In this document: one piece after another, positions 42,841 through 53,834 of the stretch
How positions within the stretch are numbered: position 1 is the stretch's first letter
Layout: the number at the start of each line of letters is the position of its first letter
NCBI GenBank assembly: GCA_963681505.1
Contig: OY811975.1
Coordinates: 10,949,251 to 11,013,250, forward strand
Direction: 5' to 3'
Length of the DNA stretch: 64,000 bases
Origin: Eunapius fragilis
Taxonomy: Eukaryota; Porifera; Demospongiae; Spongillida; Spongillidae
Translations under genes and position numbers: made by a program
The notes under the pieces: generated by a model
Told to the model about the DNA's origin: nothing
The model's input: the letters and a program-made list of their open reading frames with translations, nothing else
Database searches by the model: none

Positions 42841-43690
42841 CTAAGTCTCTGGTAGCTTCAGTGTGCTGCATTGGTGATTTGTTTGGTTTGGTTTGATTTG
42901 GTGGTGTTCGCAAAAAAAAGGGTGTGGTTATACACTCGGTGATCAAAATCAGTGTGGTACCTAAGTGGGTGAAAATTGAACCTCTAAACATGACCTCATT
43001 GACAATATCACAGGTAAAGGAATAAAGATAAGAACTACTGCGTGGACATGATTTACCATCACTATGTTCGCTATACGTGTACATTGCAATGCACTTCCTC
43101 GGTGCTGTGCAGACTTCAGCAGTGTTAGAAACATACGCCAATACCAAAGATGTTCTCTCTCAGGAGCAATGAGATGTCAAGCTGCACCTGATAGCTTATG
43201 ATAGTCGTAGTCTGTCAATCCAGGAGAAGAAATATGGTATAACAGACATGGAGACGCTGGCAGTAGTAGTCACTTCCACTACTACATAACGTGAAAGTGT
43301 ACACCGACCATCCAGTGCTGAAAGCAATCCTGCAGACATCAAGTGCAAATGGTAAACATGCGAGGTAGTGGTCAACGGTATTTAGCCTAGGGATCAGCTT
43401 TGTATACCAGCCTGGCCAGGATAACTCAGCAGCAGAATGCTGCAGGTGCTGGTGTTGCATTGGTGCAGGTAGACAACAATAGTACAGGTGGCTTTTCATG
43501 GAGGATCTGGTCAGAAGTGGTCAATTCATTGTAGAGCAGGAGACCCAGAACTTGTTGCACTCATATGGTGTATGGAAACGAGAGAGTTGACGAAAGCAGA
43601 ATGGTTGCTTGCAGAATGGTTGTGCTGGAGCTGTTCATTAGTGTGGAGAGTGGTGCACTGGGTAGGCTTCAAATAAAGTAAACAAGTTGT
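42841..43690 (+). mobile_element. Ty3/gypsy relic, copy 3, upstream of gene B
   Basis: Same relic as at 6141: RNase H motifs (DHPVLKAILQTSSANGKHA near 43305-43360 in broken frames) and the linker (GDPELVALIWCMETRELTK near 43545). A repeated GAATGGTTG in the linker and loss of a base at ATAACGTG break the frame. Confidence 0.65.
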
Positions 43691-43739
43691 TGTCCAGATG
43701 GAGCAGAATCATGCTTCAGGTAACAGGGCTGGTTCGGCA

Positions 43740-43990
43740 GTGGTGGTCAGGCCAGGGGGCAAATGCCCCCCCCCCCCCCCCCCCCCCCCAGCGGACCCCG
43801 AAAAGTGGGTCACCAAAACAGCGACAGGGCACCAAAATACCTACCACCACAATTTCAGACCTTTCCGGACAGTGGGGGGGGGACCATATAAGTGTTGTAC
43901 ACCTCCCCCCCCCCCCCAAGATAATTAATGCCAAGAACACCACTGGGGTTCAGAAGTCAGGTAAAACAACTGCAAAAGTTGTGCCGGGTG
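43740..43990. mobile_element. Poly-C-containing MITE-like stretch
   Basis: Copy of 7060-7320 with C runs at 43767-43789 and 43906-43918. Confidence 0.4.
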
Positions 43991-44049
43991 TGAGGTGATG
44001 GAAACTACCTGGTAAGCCTCATCAGTACAAAGTGTGGGCTGCATAACTG

Positions 44050-44185
44050 TGTGAGTTTGTGAGTATGTGAGTGTGTGTGTGTATTTGTGTGTGTGTGGTG
44101 TGTGTGGGCATGTGTAGTGTGTGTGTGTGCATGCATGCATGTGTGTGTGCATGTGTGCGTGTGTTGTGTGTGTGAGTGTGGTGTG
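44050..44185. repeat. TG microsatellite upstream of gene B
   Basis: (TG)n with GCATGCATGCATG variant. Confidence 0.95.
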
Positions 44186-44264
44186 TGGCATTCCCGGGAG
44201 TCAGTACCCAGTCCATGCAGCATTGAATCAGTACATATATGTGTGGGAGGATGTTATAGTTTAT

Positions 44265-44295
44265 CCAATCAAACTGAGAGATAATACATATATAA
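44265..44295 (+). promoter_or_regulatory. Core promoter of gene B: CCAAT box and TATA box
   Basis: CCAAT at 44265-44269 and TATATAA at 44289-44295, ~98 bases before the ATG. The leader is 12 bases shorter than in A and C (ATTAGAACACTC missing). Confidence 0.5.
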
Positions 44296-44392
44296 CCTCT
44301 GGTTCAATGAACTACATCATAGATTTCAGATCGTGGGTTACAGGTCTAAGTCACTCAGCAGTTATCAAGAACTGAAGTATGATCCGGAATTC

Positions 44393-47300
44393 ATGGCGAT
44401 GATGATAATCGACCTGTTGATTGCCTTATCCCTCCTCGAAAACTATGTAACTAGGTCCGATCAGGTCAATACCACCATTACCATACCACCAGGCTCTGCT
44501 CTGCAGAACTACCTATGCAGCGGACCACTCCAGTCTAATATGACTGTTGTGTTGGAAGATGGAGAACATCGCATAGCTTCACAACCGACGTGCAATATTA
44601 CCACTGAAGGCAGCGTAACGATGACGGGGTCTCTCGACTCAACGAAAAGATCAGTTGTCCGTTGCGAATCGAACAGGAGCGCCGTATTTTCAGTACAAAT
44701 GTTGACCATGGAACGAATCACGTTCATTAACTGTGGTATACAACTTGTATCAATCAAAAATACTTTAATTGTGAACTGCACATTTCAGGACAGTACAAGT
44801 GGAGCTATATCGTCAAACACAAATGTAATTATCGATACTCTTATTGGTGCTGCGATATTGTATGAATCATCAAGTAAGCTTAGCATCACAGGGTGCACAT
44901 TTCAGAACAGTGCTGGTGATGGTGGTGGTGCTGTGAGTTTGGGTATATCAAAAGGTAATGTTAGTATAACAGACTGCACATTTCGGAGCAACCGTGCTGG
45001 TGGTGGTGGTGCTGTGATGATCTATGGACCAACGGTTGATGTTAGTATCACAGGGTGCACATTTCAGAGCAACAGTGCTGGTGATAATGGTGGTGGTGCT
45101 GTGAGGTTGTATGGATCAGCAGGTGATGTTAGTATCACAGGGTGCACATTTCTGAACAACAGTGCATTTTTTGGTGGTGCTGTGGTGTTGGATAGATCAA
45201 CAGGCGATGTTAGTATCACAGGGTGCACATTTCTGAACAACAGTGCATTTTTTGGTGGTGCTGTGGTGTTGTATAGATCAACAGGCGATGTTAGTATCAC
45301 AGGGTGCACATTTCAGAACAACAGTGCTGGTGTTTATGGTGGTACTGTGATGTTGGATAGATCAACAGGTGATGTTAGTATCACAGACTGCACATTTCAG
45401 AACAACACAGCTGGTCAGTATGGTGGTGGTGCTGTGAGGTTGTATGGATTAACAGGTGATGTTACTATCACAGACTGCACATTTCTGAGCAACAGTGCTG
45501 GTCGTTATGGTTATGGTGGTGCTGTGTGGTTGGATAGATCAAAAGGTAATGTTAGTATCACAGGCTGCAATTTTCGGAGCAACAGTGCTGTTGTTACTGG
45601 TGGTGCTGTGATGTTGTCTGGATCAACAGTCGATGTTACTATCACAGGGTGTACATTTCGGAGCAACAGTGCTAGTGGTGGTGGTGCTGTGATGATCTAT
45701 GAACCAACGGTTGATGTTAGTATCACAGGGTGCACATTTCAGAGCAACAGTGCTGGTGATAATGGTGGTGGTGCTGTGAGGTTGTATGGATCAGCAGGTG
45801 ATGTTAGTATCACAGGGTGCACATTTCTGAACAACAGTGCATTTTTTGGTGGTGCTGTGATGTTGGGTAAATCAACAGGCGATGTTAGCATCACAGGGTG
45901 CACATTTCAGAACAACAGTGCTATTCATTTGAGTGGTGCTGTGATGTTGGATAGATCAACAGGCGATGTTAGTATCACAGGGTGCACATTTCGGAGCAAC
46001 AGTGCTAGTGGTGGTGGTGCTGTGATGTTGGGTAAATCAACAGGCGATGTTAGCATCACAGGGTGCACATTTCAGAACAACAGTGCTATTCATTTGAGTG
46101 GTGCTGTGATGTTGGATAGATCAACAGGCGATGTTAGCATCACAGGGTGCACATTTCAGAACAACAGTGCTTTTTATGGTGGTGCTGTGATGTTGGATGA
46201 ATCAATAGGCAATGTTAGCATCACAGGGTGCACATTTCAGGGCAACAGTGCAATTTTTGGTGGTGCTGTGATGTTGAATGGACACATAGGCAATTTTACA
46301 ATAACTGATTGCACATTCCATATGAACAGAGGATATGTAGGAGGAGGAGCCATTTCAATTGAACGGCGTTTGTTAAACAATACACTTCACATTGAAGGGA
46401 TTCTATATAATGTGTTTAGAAATGTCTCAATTACTAACAACATTGCAGTAGCAGGTGCAGCAATATATGCAGATGATTCGGATGCAGGGATAATCCAGCT
46501 CACCCTCCAGGATGTGGTTGTAAAAGATAACCACTGCTCTTCTGGTACATGTGCAGGAGCCATTTACTTTAAAGGAGTGAAGATGGACATCTTTGGCAGT
46601 CCCACCACAGGGAGTCATTTCTCGTATAACTCTCCCCAAGGTGCAATACAAGGAGATGGTGGTATCTTGACACTGCATGGTTACGTCACATTTGACCATA
46701 ACACAGGAGTTAATGGAGGGGCCATAAGTCTGTCCAACATTGTTCCAATGTACTTCTATAACAATAGTATAGTGCACTTTTCCAACAATATAGCAACTGA
46801 ATATGGTGGTGCTATATACAGTAATGGGAAACAGAATGAGCACAATAGGCGGTATTCACCGAATTGTATTCTACGCTTCCATTATACAATCAGTCCTTCC
46901 TTAATAACCTTCATTCATAACCATGCACTGCAAGGTGGTCATGCTGTTTATGCCACACCTATCTATGATTGTAGTGAATCCTTTTTTGAACCTTCACACC
47001 TCTTCCTTGACATGAACATGATGGAATATTTCAATATTACTCCATTATCAGGAGACATCAATGATACCCAAGTACTCTCCTTTCCAGAAAAGGTGAAATA
47101 TTGTGGCTGCGGTGATCCTAATTTGTGCAATGGTACAAGTCCATATCTCACCACATATCCTGGTAGGACTGTAAATCTTAATATTACCTCGGTGGATAAA
47201 AGAAATAACCTATCACCTGGTGTGGTTTACACACAAGTTAATACAGATGGTATACATTCTGAAAACATAATGCTTGGACCACGACAGAAGGCTCAGTGGA

Positions 47301-49057
47301 TAGGAACTGTATGTGCTCAAATAGAGTACCAAATATATGGACCAGAAAATACATCACTCAAATTGCTTCTTTCCAATGATCCTAATGGTTCCCCAACTGT
47401 TATTAATGTGAAGCTGTTACCATGTGAGCCAGGATTTGAATTAATTACCAACTCTTCTACCAGCGTGATGAAGTGTGACTGTTCTCCATTCCTGACATCA
47501 TTAGGAGTGATCTGTGATACATCAGATGGTACTGTGACCAGAAATAAAACTAACTGGATTGGTGTGTACAATAACACTCTTCCAGCTCTGGCTCAAACCT
47601 GTCCTTTGGACTACTGCAATAGTACCATCAAGAAGCTGCCTCTAGCAAGGCCTGGGTACCTGTGCAATGGAGGGCGCACAGGCATTATTTGTGGTCATTG
47701 CCATGGAAACCTCAGTGTGACCTTTGGTTCTTCCAAGTGCCAGGAGTGCTCAGATATGTGGCTGACCACACTTGTAATGTTTGCAGTGTTGGGTGTCTTC
47801 CTGGTAGCAGCACTGTTCTTCCTCAACCTCACCATCACACAGGGCACACTCTATGGGCTCATCTTTTATGCCAACATTATCCAAGTTAATACTTCTATAT
47901 TCTTCAAGCAGTCCATTTTAAATCCATTGCAGATGATTGTGTCATTGGTGAACCTTGACCTTGGGCTCCCTATGTGTTTTTACAATGGCATGGATGATGC
48001 TGACAAGGCTGGCCTTCAGTTTGTGTTCCCAGCCTACCTCCTCATCCTCACCATGGCAACCATTTTGGTCTGCCACTACTGTCTTCAAAGATCGCCCACT
48101 ACCTCCACCAGCTTCTTTCTTTATAGGCTTTCCACCATCATTGGAGAAAGAGCAGTTGGTGTTCTATCTACTCTCATCTACTTGTCATATTCCAAATTGT
48201 TGAGAACTGTCATTGATATCCTCACATATTCCACAGTTCACCTACCCAGTGGTGACATGCATGTCTGGTTCTTTGATGGAAATGTGGAATATCTACATAG
48301 GAAGCATACTGCTTTGTTTGTGATTGCTATGGCAACATTAACCCTGTTCCTCCTTCCATACACCATTGCCCTCACTTTCATTCCAATCATTGAACAGTAC
48401 AGTGAACACAACAGACTGTTCAACTATCTCCACAAGAAGGCCAACCAGATCAAACCAATGAATGATGCCCACTATGCTCCCTATAAGGGGGAGTGGCGAT
48501 GGTGGCTGGGAGCAAGGCTTTGGCTTCTAGTTGTCATGTACAGTTTAAATCCAGTGTACAGTTCTGACAGGCCATCTCTGCTTCTCACTATCCAGGCTAC
48601 CATGGTGATCTTGTTCATTATAAAACAGGCAAGTATAAAGCCATTTGGACAGTCACATCAAAAGACACATCAAAGCAACAGACGTACCAACTTCTACAAT
48701 CAGTTGTACAATAGCCTTGACATGTTTTACCTTCTCAACTACACTGCACTGGCTATGTCAATGTCTTACATTATTCTAGACCAGAGTTCAGACCAAGTGC
48801 ACAGTGCCATAGTTGGTGTTTTGGTGGGTCTGTTTGTAGTGATGTTGATGGTCACTGTCTTGTACCATCTCATTATGGCCATCCTCAAGACTTGCAAGAT
48901 GTATGACAGAACCAGGGAGAAGTTCAATGCATTATTTGAAAAGAAACAATATGACCCAATGGTTCCTATAGAGCTGGATGATCCCACCAACAGTACTGTT
49001 GATACCACAACTGTGTCAGTCTACTGTGGTCTAAGAGAACCACTGAGTGAAGATTAA
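44393..49057 (+). CDS. Gene B: secreted beta-helix repeat, multipass membrane protein
   Basis: Intronless frame of 1554 residues. An open stretch of 20 codons before the ATG lacks any ATG; TTCATGG is a good start context and is followed by the signal peptide (MMIIDLLIALSLL). N-terminal cap to ~160, then about 18 helix repeats (~161-650), the largest number in the window. Then comes an irregular helix with GGAI motifs, the cysteine cluster (~1025-1115), about nine hydrophobic segments from ~1121, and a tail ending CGLREPLSED. Compared with A and C, the last segment has MSYIILDQSSDQVHSAIVGV, with small indels near DQ. Repeats 2-4 recur as 10-12 and 12-13 recur as 14-15. Likely a cell-surface protein of unknown ligand. 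Confidence 0.88.
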   Translation: MAMMIIDLLIALSLLENYVTRSDQVNTTITIPPGSALQNYLCSGPLQSNMTVVLEDGEHRIASQPTCNITTEGSVTMTGSLDSTKRSVVRCESNRSAVFSVQMLTMERITFINCGIQLVSIKNTLIVNCTFQDSTSGAISSNTNVIIDTLIGAAILYESSSKLSITGCTFQNSAGDGGGAVSLGISKGNVSITDCTFRSNRAGGGGAVMIYGPTVDVSITGCTFQSNSAGDNGGGAVRLYGSAGDVSITGCTFLNNSAFFGGAVVLDRSTGDVSITGCTFLNNSAFFGGAVVLYRSTGDVSITGCTFQNNSAGVYGGTVMLDRSTGDVSITDCTFQNNTAGQYGGGAVRLYGLTGDVTITDCTFLSNSAGRYGYGGAVWLDRSKGNVSITGCNFRSNSAVVTGGAVMLSGSTVDVTITGCTFRSNSASGGGAVMIYEPTVDVSITGCTFQSNSAGDNGGGAVRLYGSAGDVSITGCTFLNNSAFFGGAVMLGKSTGDVSITGCTFQNNSAIHLSGAVMLDRSTGDVSITGCTFRSNSASGGGAVMLGKSTGDVSITGCTFQNNSAIHLSGAVMLDRSTGDVSITGCTFQNNSAFYGGAVMLDESIGNVSITGCTFQGNSAIFGGAVMLNGHIGNFTITDCTFHMNRGYVGGGAISIERRLLNNTLHIEGILYNVFRNVSITNNIAVAGAAIYADDSDAGIIQLTLQDVVVKDNHCSSGTCAGAIYFKGVKMDIFGSPTTGSHFSYNSPQGAIQGDGGILTLHGYVTFDHNTGVNGGAISLSNIVPMYFYNNSIVHFSNNIATEYGGAIYSNGKQNEHNRRYSPNCILRFHYTISPSLITFIHNHALQGGHAVYATPIYDCSESFFEPSHLFLDMNMMEYFNITPLSGDINDTQVLSFPEKVKYCGCGDPNLCNGTSPYLTTYPGRTVNLNITSVDKRNNLSPGVVYTQVNTDGIHSENIMLGPRQKAQWIGTVCAQIEYQIYGPENTSLKLLLSNDPNGSPTVINVKLLPCEPGFELITNSSTSVMKCDCSPFLTSLGVICDTSDGTVTRNKTNWIGVYNNTLPALAQTCPLDYCNSTIKKLPLARPGYLCNGGRTGIICGHCHGNLSVTFGSSKCQECSDMWLTTLVMFAVLGVFLVAALFFLNLTITQGTLYGLIFYANIIQVNTSIFFKQSILNPLQMIVSLVNLDLGLPMCFYNGMDDADKAGLQFVFPAYLLILTMATILVCHYCLQRSPTTSTSFFLYRLSTIIGERAVGVLSTLIYLSYSKLLRTVIDILTYSTVHLPSGDMHVWFFDGNVEYLHRKHTALFVIAMATLTLFLLPYTIALTFIPIIEQYSEHNRLFNYLHKKANQIKPMNDAHYAPYKGEWRWWLGARLWLLVVMYSLNPVYSSDRPSLLLTIQATMVILFIIKQASIKPFGQSHQKTHQSNRRTNFYNQLYNSLDMFYLLNYTALAMSMSYIILDQSSDQVHSAIVGVLVGLFVVMLMVTVLYHLIMAILKTCKMYDRTREKFNALFEKKQYDPMVPIELDDPTNSTVDTTTVSVYCGLREPLSED
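44877..46330 (+). repeat. In-frame beta-helix repeat array of gene B
   Basis: About 18 units of 78-90 bp. Higher-order duplicates: ~45003-45184 with ~45677-45858, and ~45849-45990 with ~46013-46154, each nearly identical. Confidence 0.85.
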
Positions 49058-49620
49058 TGTACATACCCATGTTGAGTTTACAGCCTTTTAGTACAAGGAT
49101 GGTCTGCTGAAGTGGTAGAAACATGCTCACATAGTAGTAATGATCAATGACATGTGTACATAGTTGGAACATTAGTATTAGCCACTGGCTTGTAATATTC
49201 TATTACAATACAGATGTCACCATGGCAACATTATAAATAGGCACACCCATCACCCATCAATGGAGGGAGCTTACAGCTGTCCTTATGCACACCCCCTGCA
49301 GCAACTGCACCCTACCTTGGCTACACCCACTAATGTTCCTTCGCTTGTAAACTCCTTCCTACACCACTACCAAGTATTAACCGATAAAGGCCTAAATTAT
49401 GTAGAGGTTATTTGATCCTTAAATGTTTTGTGGCAGGAAGGGATAATCTAAAGATAACCGCTGAAGCCGTGATTTCAAATTGGTATAATCTTTCTGTGGT
49501 TTGCTTCCTTGGTAGCTGTAAACAACTAATTGATGCGAATTTGCCTTAATCGGTTAATTAAATTATAATTATATCTCTGTGGGTTATAAAAACTCACAAA
49601 CATTAAATTTAGTGATATGG
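49058..49620. repeat. 3' flank of gene B and partial T2
   Basis: Family 3' motif, then the left ~400 bp of T2 ending at GGGTGCATTGAAAG, joined to T1 exactly as at 37690 and 39970. Confidence 0.75.
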
Positions 49621-50308
49621 GTGCATTGAAAGTGTAACGCTATTATTTGTTTAGTACATTTGTTGTAGTCAGTTGCTGTAAATATTTGTGATCCTGAAAA
49701 TGAAAGTTGGGTGTAATTAAATACCTGATGCATGAAGATACGCTGATATAAATATTTTTATTAAACAGCAACAGCTTCAGAGGTGTGGGGATTGTGTGCG
49801 GAGATGTGGGGATGGTATGTAGAGGAGTGGGGATGTGGTAGAGGTGTGGGGGTGGTGTGTGGAGGTGTGGGGATGGTGTGCAGAGGTGTGGGAGGGAACC
49901 TAGGAATTCATCTCACTTGAAATCGCCTTTTTCAATATACCACACTAGTACCTTGATCATTCATTTATTAATGTAGCCTAGAAGTCAGTCATGTGGATAG
50001 ATATTATCAGGAATTATCTATGGCATGACTACCCAAGATAGTCATAGGAGGTGTGGTGCTTTAATGGATGCTTAGCAATTTTATAGGCTCCCTCCACAAT
50101 TTTTCTCTCCTCCCTCCCCTCCCCCCTCTACCCTCTACCCTCACCTTTCTCCCCTCCCCTCCATCTCCCATCACCCATCGTCCTTATGGAAGGAATTATA
50201 TCAATTGTATCAATATTGCCTATAGTCTTCCCCTATCTCTCTTCTCCTCCCTCTCCTCCCCTCTCCATCTCCTCTCTCCTTCTCTCTACATCCCCCCTTG
50301 CTCTGTAG

Positions 50309-50551
50309 TTTCATACGATTATGACCAAGTATGTCAATGAGCTTGAAGCTCCTGTCCTTGAAGGTCCTGTCCCAGATGATGTACTGAAGGAGATAGAAGA
50401 GATGACAGAAGACCACAGTGGTTATATTAGGCGGATGGTTTACTTTCTCCACATGTACCCTGTCACCCTTCCCACCTCCTCAGTAGATGCTCATTTTCAG
50501 GAGATCACCCCGCGTCCAAATTTGAAAGCAAACTTCTTCACAAAGATATAA
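50309..50551 (+). other. Exon-like segment X1, copy f
   Basis: Open in phase 0 from CTCTGTAG to TAA (TKYVNELEAPVLEGPVPDD ... NFFTKI). Without the two extra bases seen in copy e. Confidence 0.5.
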
Positions 50552-51710
50552 TTAATTCAAAGTTGCATTGATGTATCACTAATTTGGAGAAGTAACTTTG
50601 CATTTTAATTTTAATTTTGTGATAATGCTTCATATTTGCTAACTGATGTTTTGCACCCATTAATGGGGACACCCAATGATATAATTATCAGGGCCCATGT
50701 GATGATAGGAACCATTCATCTGGATACTCGGAAAAAGCAAAGTGTGTGGAGTCATATCTCTGAGAAGTTACCCCACCTAGTAAGACTGAACAAACATCAC
50801 ATGATGTCCACATCCCTGTGGACCTTCACCTATATCCACAAGTCTGCTTTACTGGGTAGTGTGCTTATAATGTCCACCATGGATGCTAGGTTACCACAGC
50901 AGAGGTATTATCACAAACCTGTTTGAGTGAGCCTTCCTACATATCCGAGGTATGGACACCATTGATAAGTCAGTTTACATATTGCTGCACACATGTCTGT
51001 TCACCTGATCTATAAATGTCCCTCCATATCCATGACAACAAAATATCCTAAATTCCAATAGCCATCATCCACCCCCAGCATTCAACCATACCTACATTGC
51101 ACCACACATGTATATGCGTACTGTTCCAATACTTACCATCCCAACACCCCGTCCCCCCACCCATCCCCACCCACCCCACAACACCAGGTCCACCAAAATG
51201 TATGGGTGGCCATTTTTCTGTGTGTACACATTTACAGTTCAAATCATGTTGATGTATCTTCATCCCTGGAGTTGGGGACACATACATGAATATATCCAAG
51301 TACATGGAGGGCAGAACAGGATCCTTGAGGGATGGTGTGCAGGTATGGGGATGAGGGGATGGTATGCAAGCCTTGGTTCCTGGACTAGGTGTACATGATC
51401 ATATTCATCATGCATAAGCCCTCCGTGACTACTGGTATGACAATTGCCTCGCTGGGGGTAGTGAGAGGGTGATGGGGCTAGTACATGAAATGCATATGTG
51501 GGTATGGGATGTGGGAATGATAAGGATGTGTCAGGGGGAGGGAGAGGAGGAGGGAGAGAGGGAGGGAGAGGTGCAGTAATCATCATGCATAATAATAGTA
51601 ATCATCTTGGTTCCTGGACTAGGTGTACATGATCATATTCATGATGCAGTAAGCCCTCCATGACTACTGGTGTGACATTACCTCACCATACTCATTCTCC
51701 TCTCCTACAG

Positions 51711-51796
51711 GTCTGGGGACCAGAGGCAGCTGCCTTCTGCTCAGTTCATTTATATAGATGGTTTGAGGAAGGCTATCTGTGCCTCAATGGAGTAAT
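51711..51796 (+). pseudogene. Exon-like segment X4, copy f, with insertion
   Basis: Same inserted bases as copy e after CTACAG. Confidence 0.4.
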
Positions 51797-52068
51797 GAGT
51801 AACATGGGCTTATATGGTGTAGTCATATGAGTCACCATATCCCTGCTGACCTACTAGTTCCCTTTTCGCTACCTCCATCTCCTCTGATGCCTTCTTAATG
51901 TCATGACACACACAACACCTCCTCCCACTCCCTCCACTCCCTTACTTCCATCTTCCCCATTCCTCTGGTGCCCTCACAATGTCTTCACACACACAACACC
52001 TGCATTGTCGTACACTACCCCCTCTTACCTTCCCCATGTGACCCTGTTGACTCCACCCCTTCAAGCAG

Positions 52069-52174
52069 GAAGCAGTTGATCAGAGACAACTACTCATGTT
52101 CCCACTGTGCCCTTGTGGGTACCAACTGGTGGAGCATCTTGGACCTTGGAGGCCACAAGACGTTGCACCAGAAG
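52069..52174 (+). pseudogene. Exon-like segment X5, copy f, donor lost
   Basis: 106 bases, open, but followed by GGGAGC in place of GTGAGC. Confidence 0.5.
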
Positions 52175-52425
52175 GGGAGCATACGAGCATACCTGGGGAA
52201 CAGAAGGGGTGTGGTTATTGGGGAACGTTTGTATGGGAAATGATAAGGATGTGTCAGGGAAGGAGAGGAGGAGGGAAAGGCACTGGAAGTAGGGAGAGGG
52301 TAAAGGAACATGAAATGCATGTTATAAACAAAAAATGCAACAGTCGTTGAACCTCAGATCATGAACATGATAGTAAAGCTCTGGCATTAGCTCTAATTAG
52401 AGTTAGGTTATTCTAAATCTCAGGT

Positions 52426-53110
52426 AGCTTCAGTGTGCTGCATCGGTGATTTGTTTGGTTTGATTTGATTTGGTGGTGTTCGCAAAAAAAGGGGTGTGGT
52501 TATACACTCGGTGATCAAAATCAGTGTGGTACCTAAGTGGTTGAAAATTGAACCTCTAAACATGACCTCATTGACAATATCACAGGTAAAGGAATAAATA
52601 TAAGTACAACTGCGTGTACATAATTTACCAATCCAGGAGAAGAAATATGGTATAACAGACATGGAGACGCTGGCAGTAGTAGTCACTTCCACTACTACAT
52701 AACGTGAAAGTGTACACCGACCATCCAGTGCTGAAAGCAATCCTGCAGACATCAAGTGCAAATGGTAAACATGCGGGGTAGTAGTCAAAGGTATTTAGCT
52801 TAGGGATCAGCTGTGTATAAATTGTATACCAGCCTGGCCAGGATAACTCAGCAGCAGAATGCTGCAGGTGCTGGTGTTGCATTGGTGCAGGTAGACAACA
52901 ATAGCACAGGGGGCTTTGCATGGAGGATGTGGTCAGAAGTGGTCAATTCATTGTAGAGCAGGAGACCCAGAACTTGTTGCACTAATACGGTGTATGGAAA
53001 CGAGAGAGTTGGCAAAAGCCAGCACTGATGCTTGCAGAATGGTTGTGCTGGAGCTGTTCTTTAGTGTGGAGAGTGGTGTACTGGGTAGTCTTCAGATAAA
53101 GTAAACAAGT
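52426..53110 (+). mobile_element. Ty3/gypsy relic, copy 4, upstream of gene C
   Basis: As at 42841 but with ~150 bp lost (join at TTTACCAATCCAGG near 52625). Linker motif GDPELVALIRCMETRELAK is open at 52960-53020. Confidence 0.65.
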
Positions 53111-53164
53111 TGTTGTCCAGATGGAGCAGAATCATGCTTCAGGTAACAGGGCTGGTTCACCAGT

Positions 53165-53400
53165 GGCAGTCAGGCCAGGAGGCAAATGCCCCCCCACCCC
53201 CAGCGGACCCCGAAAGGTGGGTCACCAAAACAGCGACAGGGCACCAAGTACCTACCAGCACAATTTCAGACCTTTCCGGACAGTGGGGGGGACCATATAA
53301 GTGTTGTACACCCCCCCCCCCCCCCCCCAAGATAATTAATGCCAAGACCACCACTGGGGTTTCAGAAGTCAGGTAAAACCACTGCAAAAGTTGTGCCGGG
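53165..53400. mobile_element. Poly-C-containing MITE-like stretch
   Basis: Third copy of 7060-7320, C run at 53310-53328. Confidence 0.4.
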
Positions 53401-53461
53401 TGTGAGGTGATGGAAACTACCTGGTAAGCCTCATCAGTACAAAGTGTGGGCTGCATAACTG

Positions 53462-53612
53462 TGTGAGTATGTGAGTGTGTGTGTGTATTTTTGTGTATGT
53501 GTGTATGGGTGTATGTGTGTGTGTGCATGTGTGTAGTGTGTGTGTGTGTGTGTGTGCATGCATGCATGTGTGTGTGCATGTGTGTGTTGTGTGTGTGTGT
53601 GTGAGTGTGGTG
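53462..53612. repeat. TG microsatellite upstream of gene C
   Basis: (TG)n with GCATGCATGCATG variant, as before gene B. Confidence 0.95.
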
Positions 53613-53693
53613 TGTGGCATTCCCGGGAGTCAGCACCCAGTCCATGCAGCATTGAATTAGTACATGTATGTGTGAGAGGATGTTATAGTTTAT

Positions 53694-53724
53694 CCAATCA
53701 AACTGAGAGATAATACATATATAA
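53694..53724 (+). promoter_or_regulatory. Core promoter of gene C: CCAAT box and TATA box
   Basis: CCAAT at 53694-53698 and TATATAA at 53718-53724, ~111 bases before the ATG. Confidence 0.5.
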
Positions 53725-53834
53725 CCTCTCGGTTCAATGAACTACGTCATAGATTTCAGATCGTGGGTTACAGGTCTAAGTCACTCAGCAGTTATTATTA
53801 GAACACTCAAGAACTGAAGTATGATCCTGAATTC

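Larger units (their letters stand above)
49621..52425. repeat. T1 intergenic block, copy f
   Basis: Sister of copy e, sharing its internal duplication (51375-51605), the X4 insertion and the X5 donor change. Short minisatellite at 49785-49895. Confidence 0.75.
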
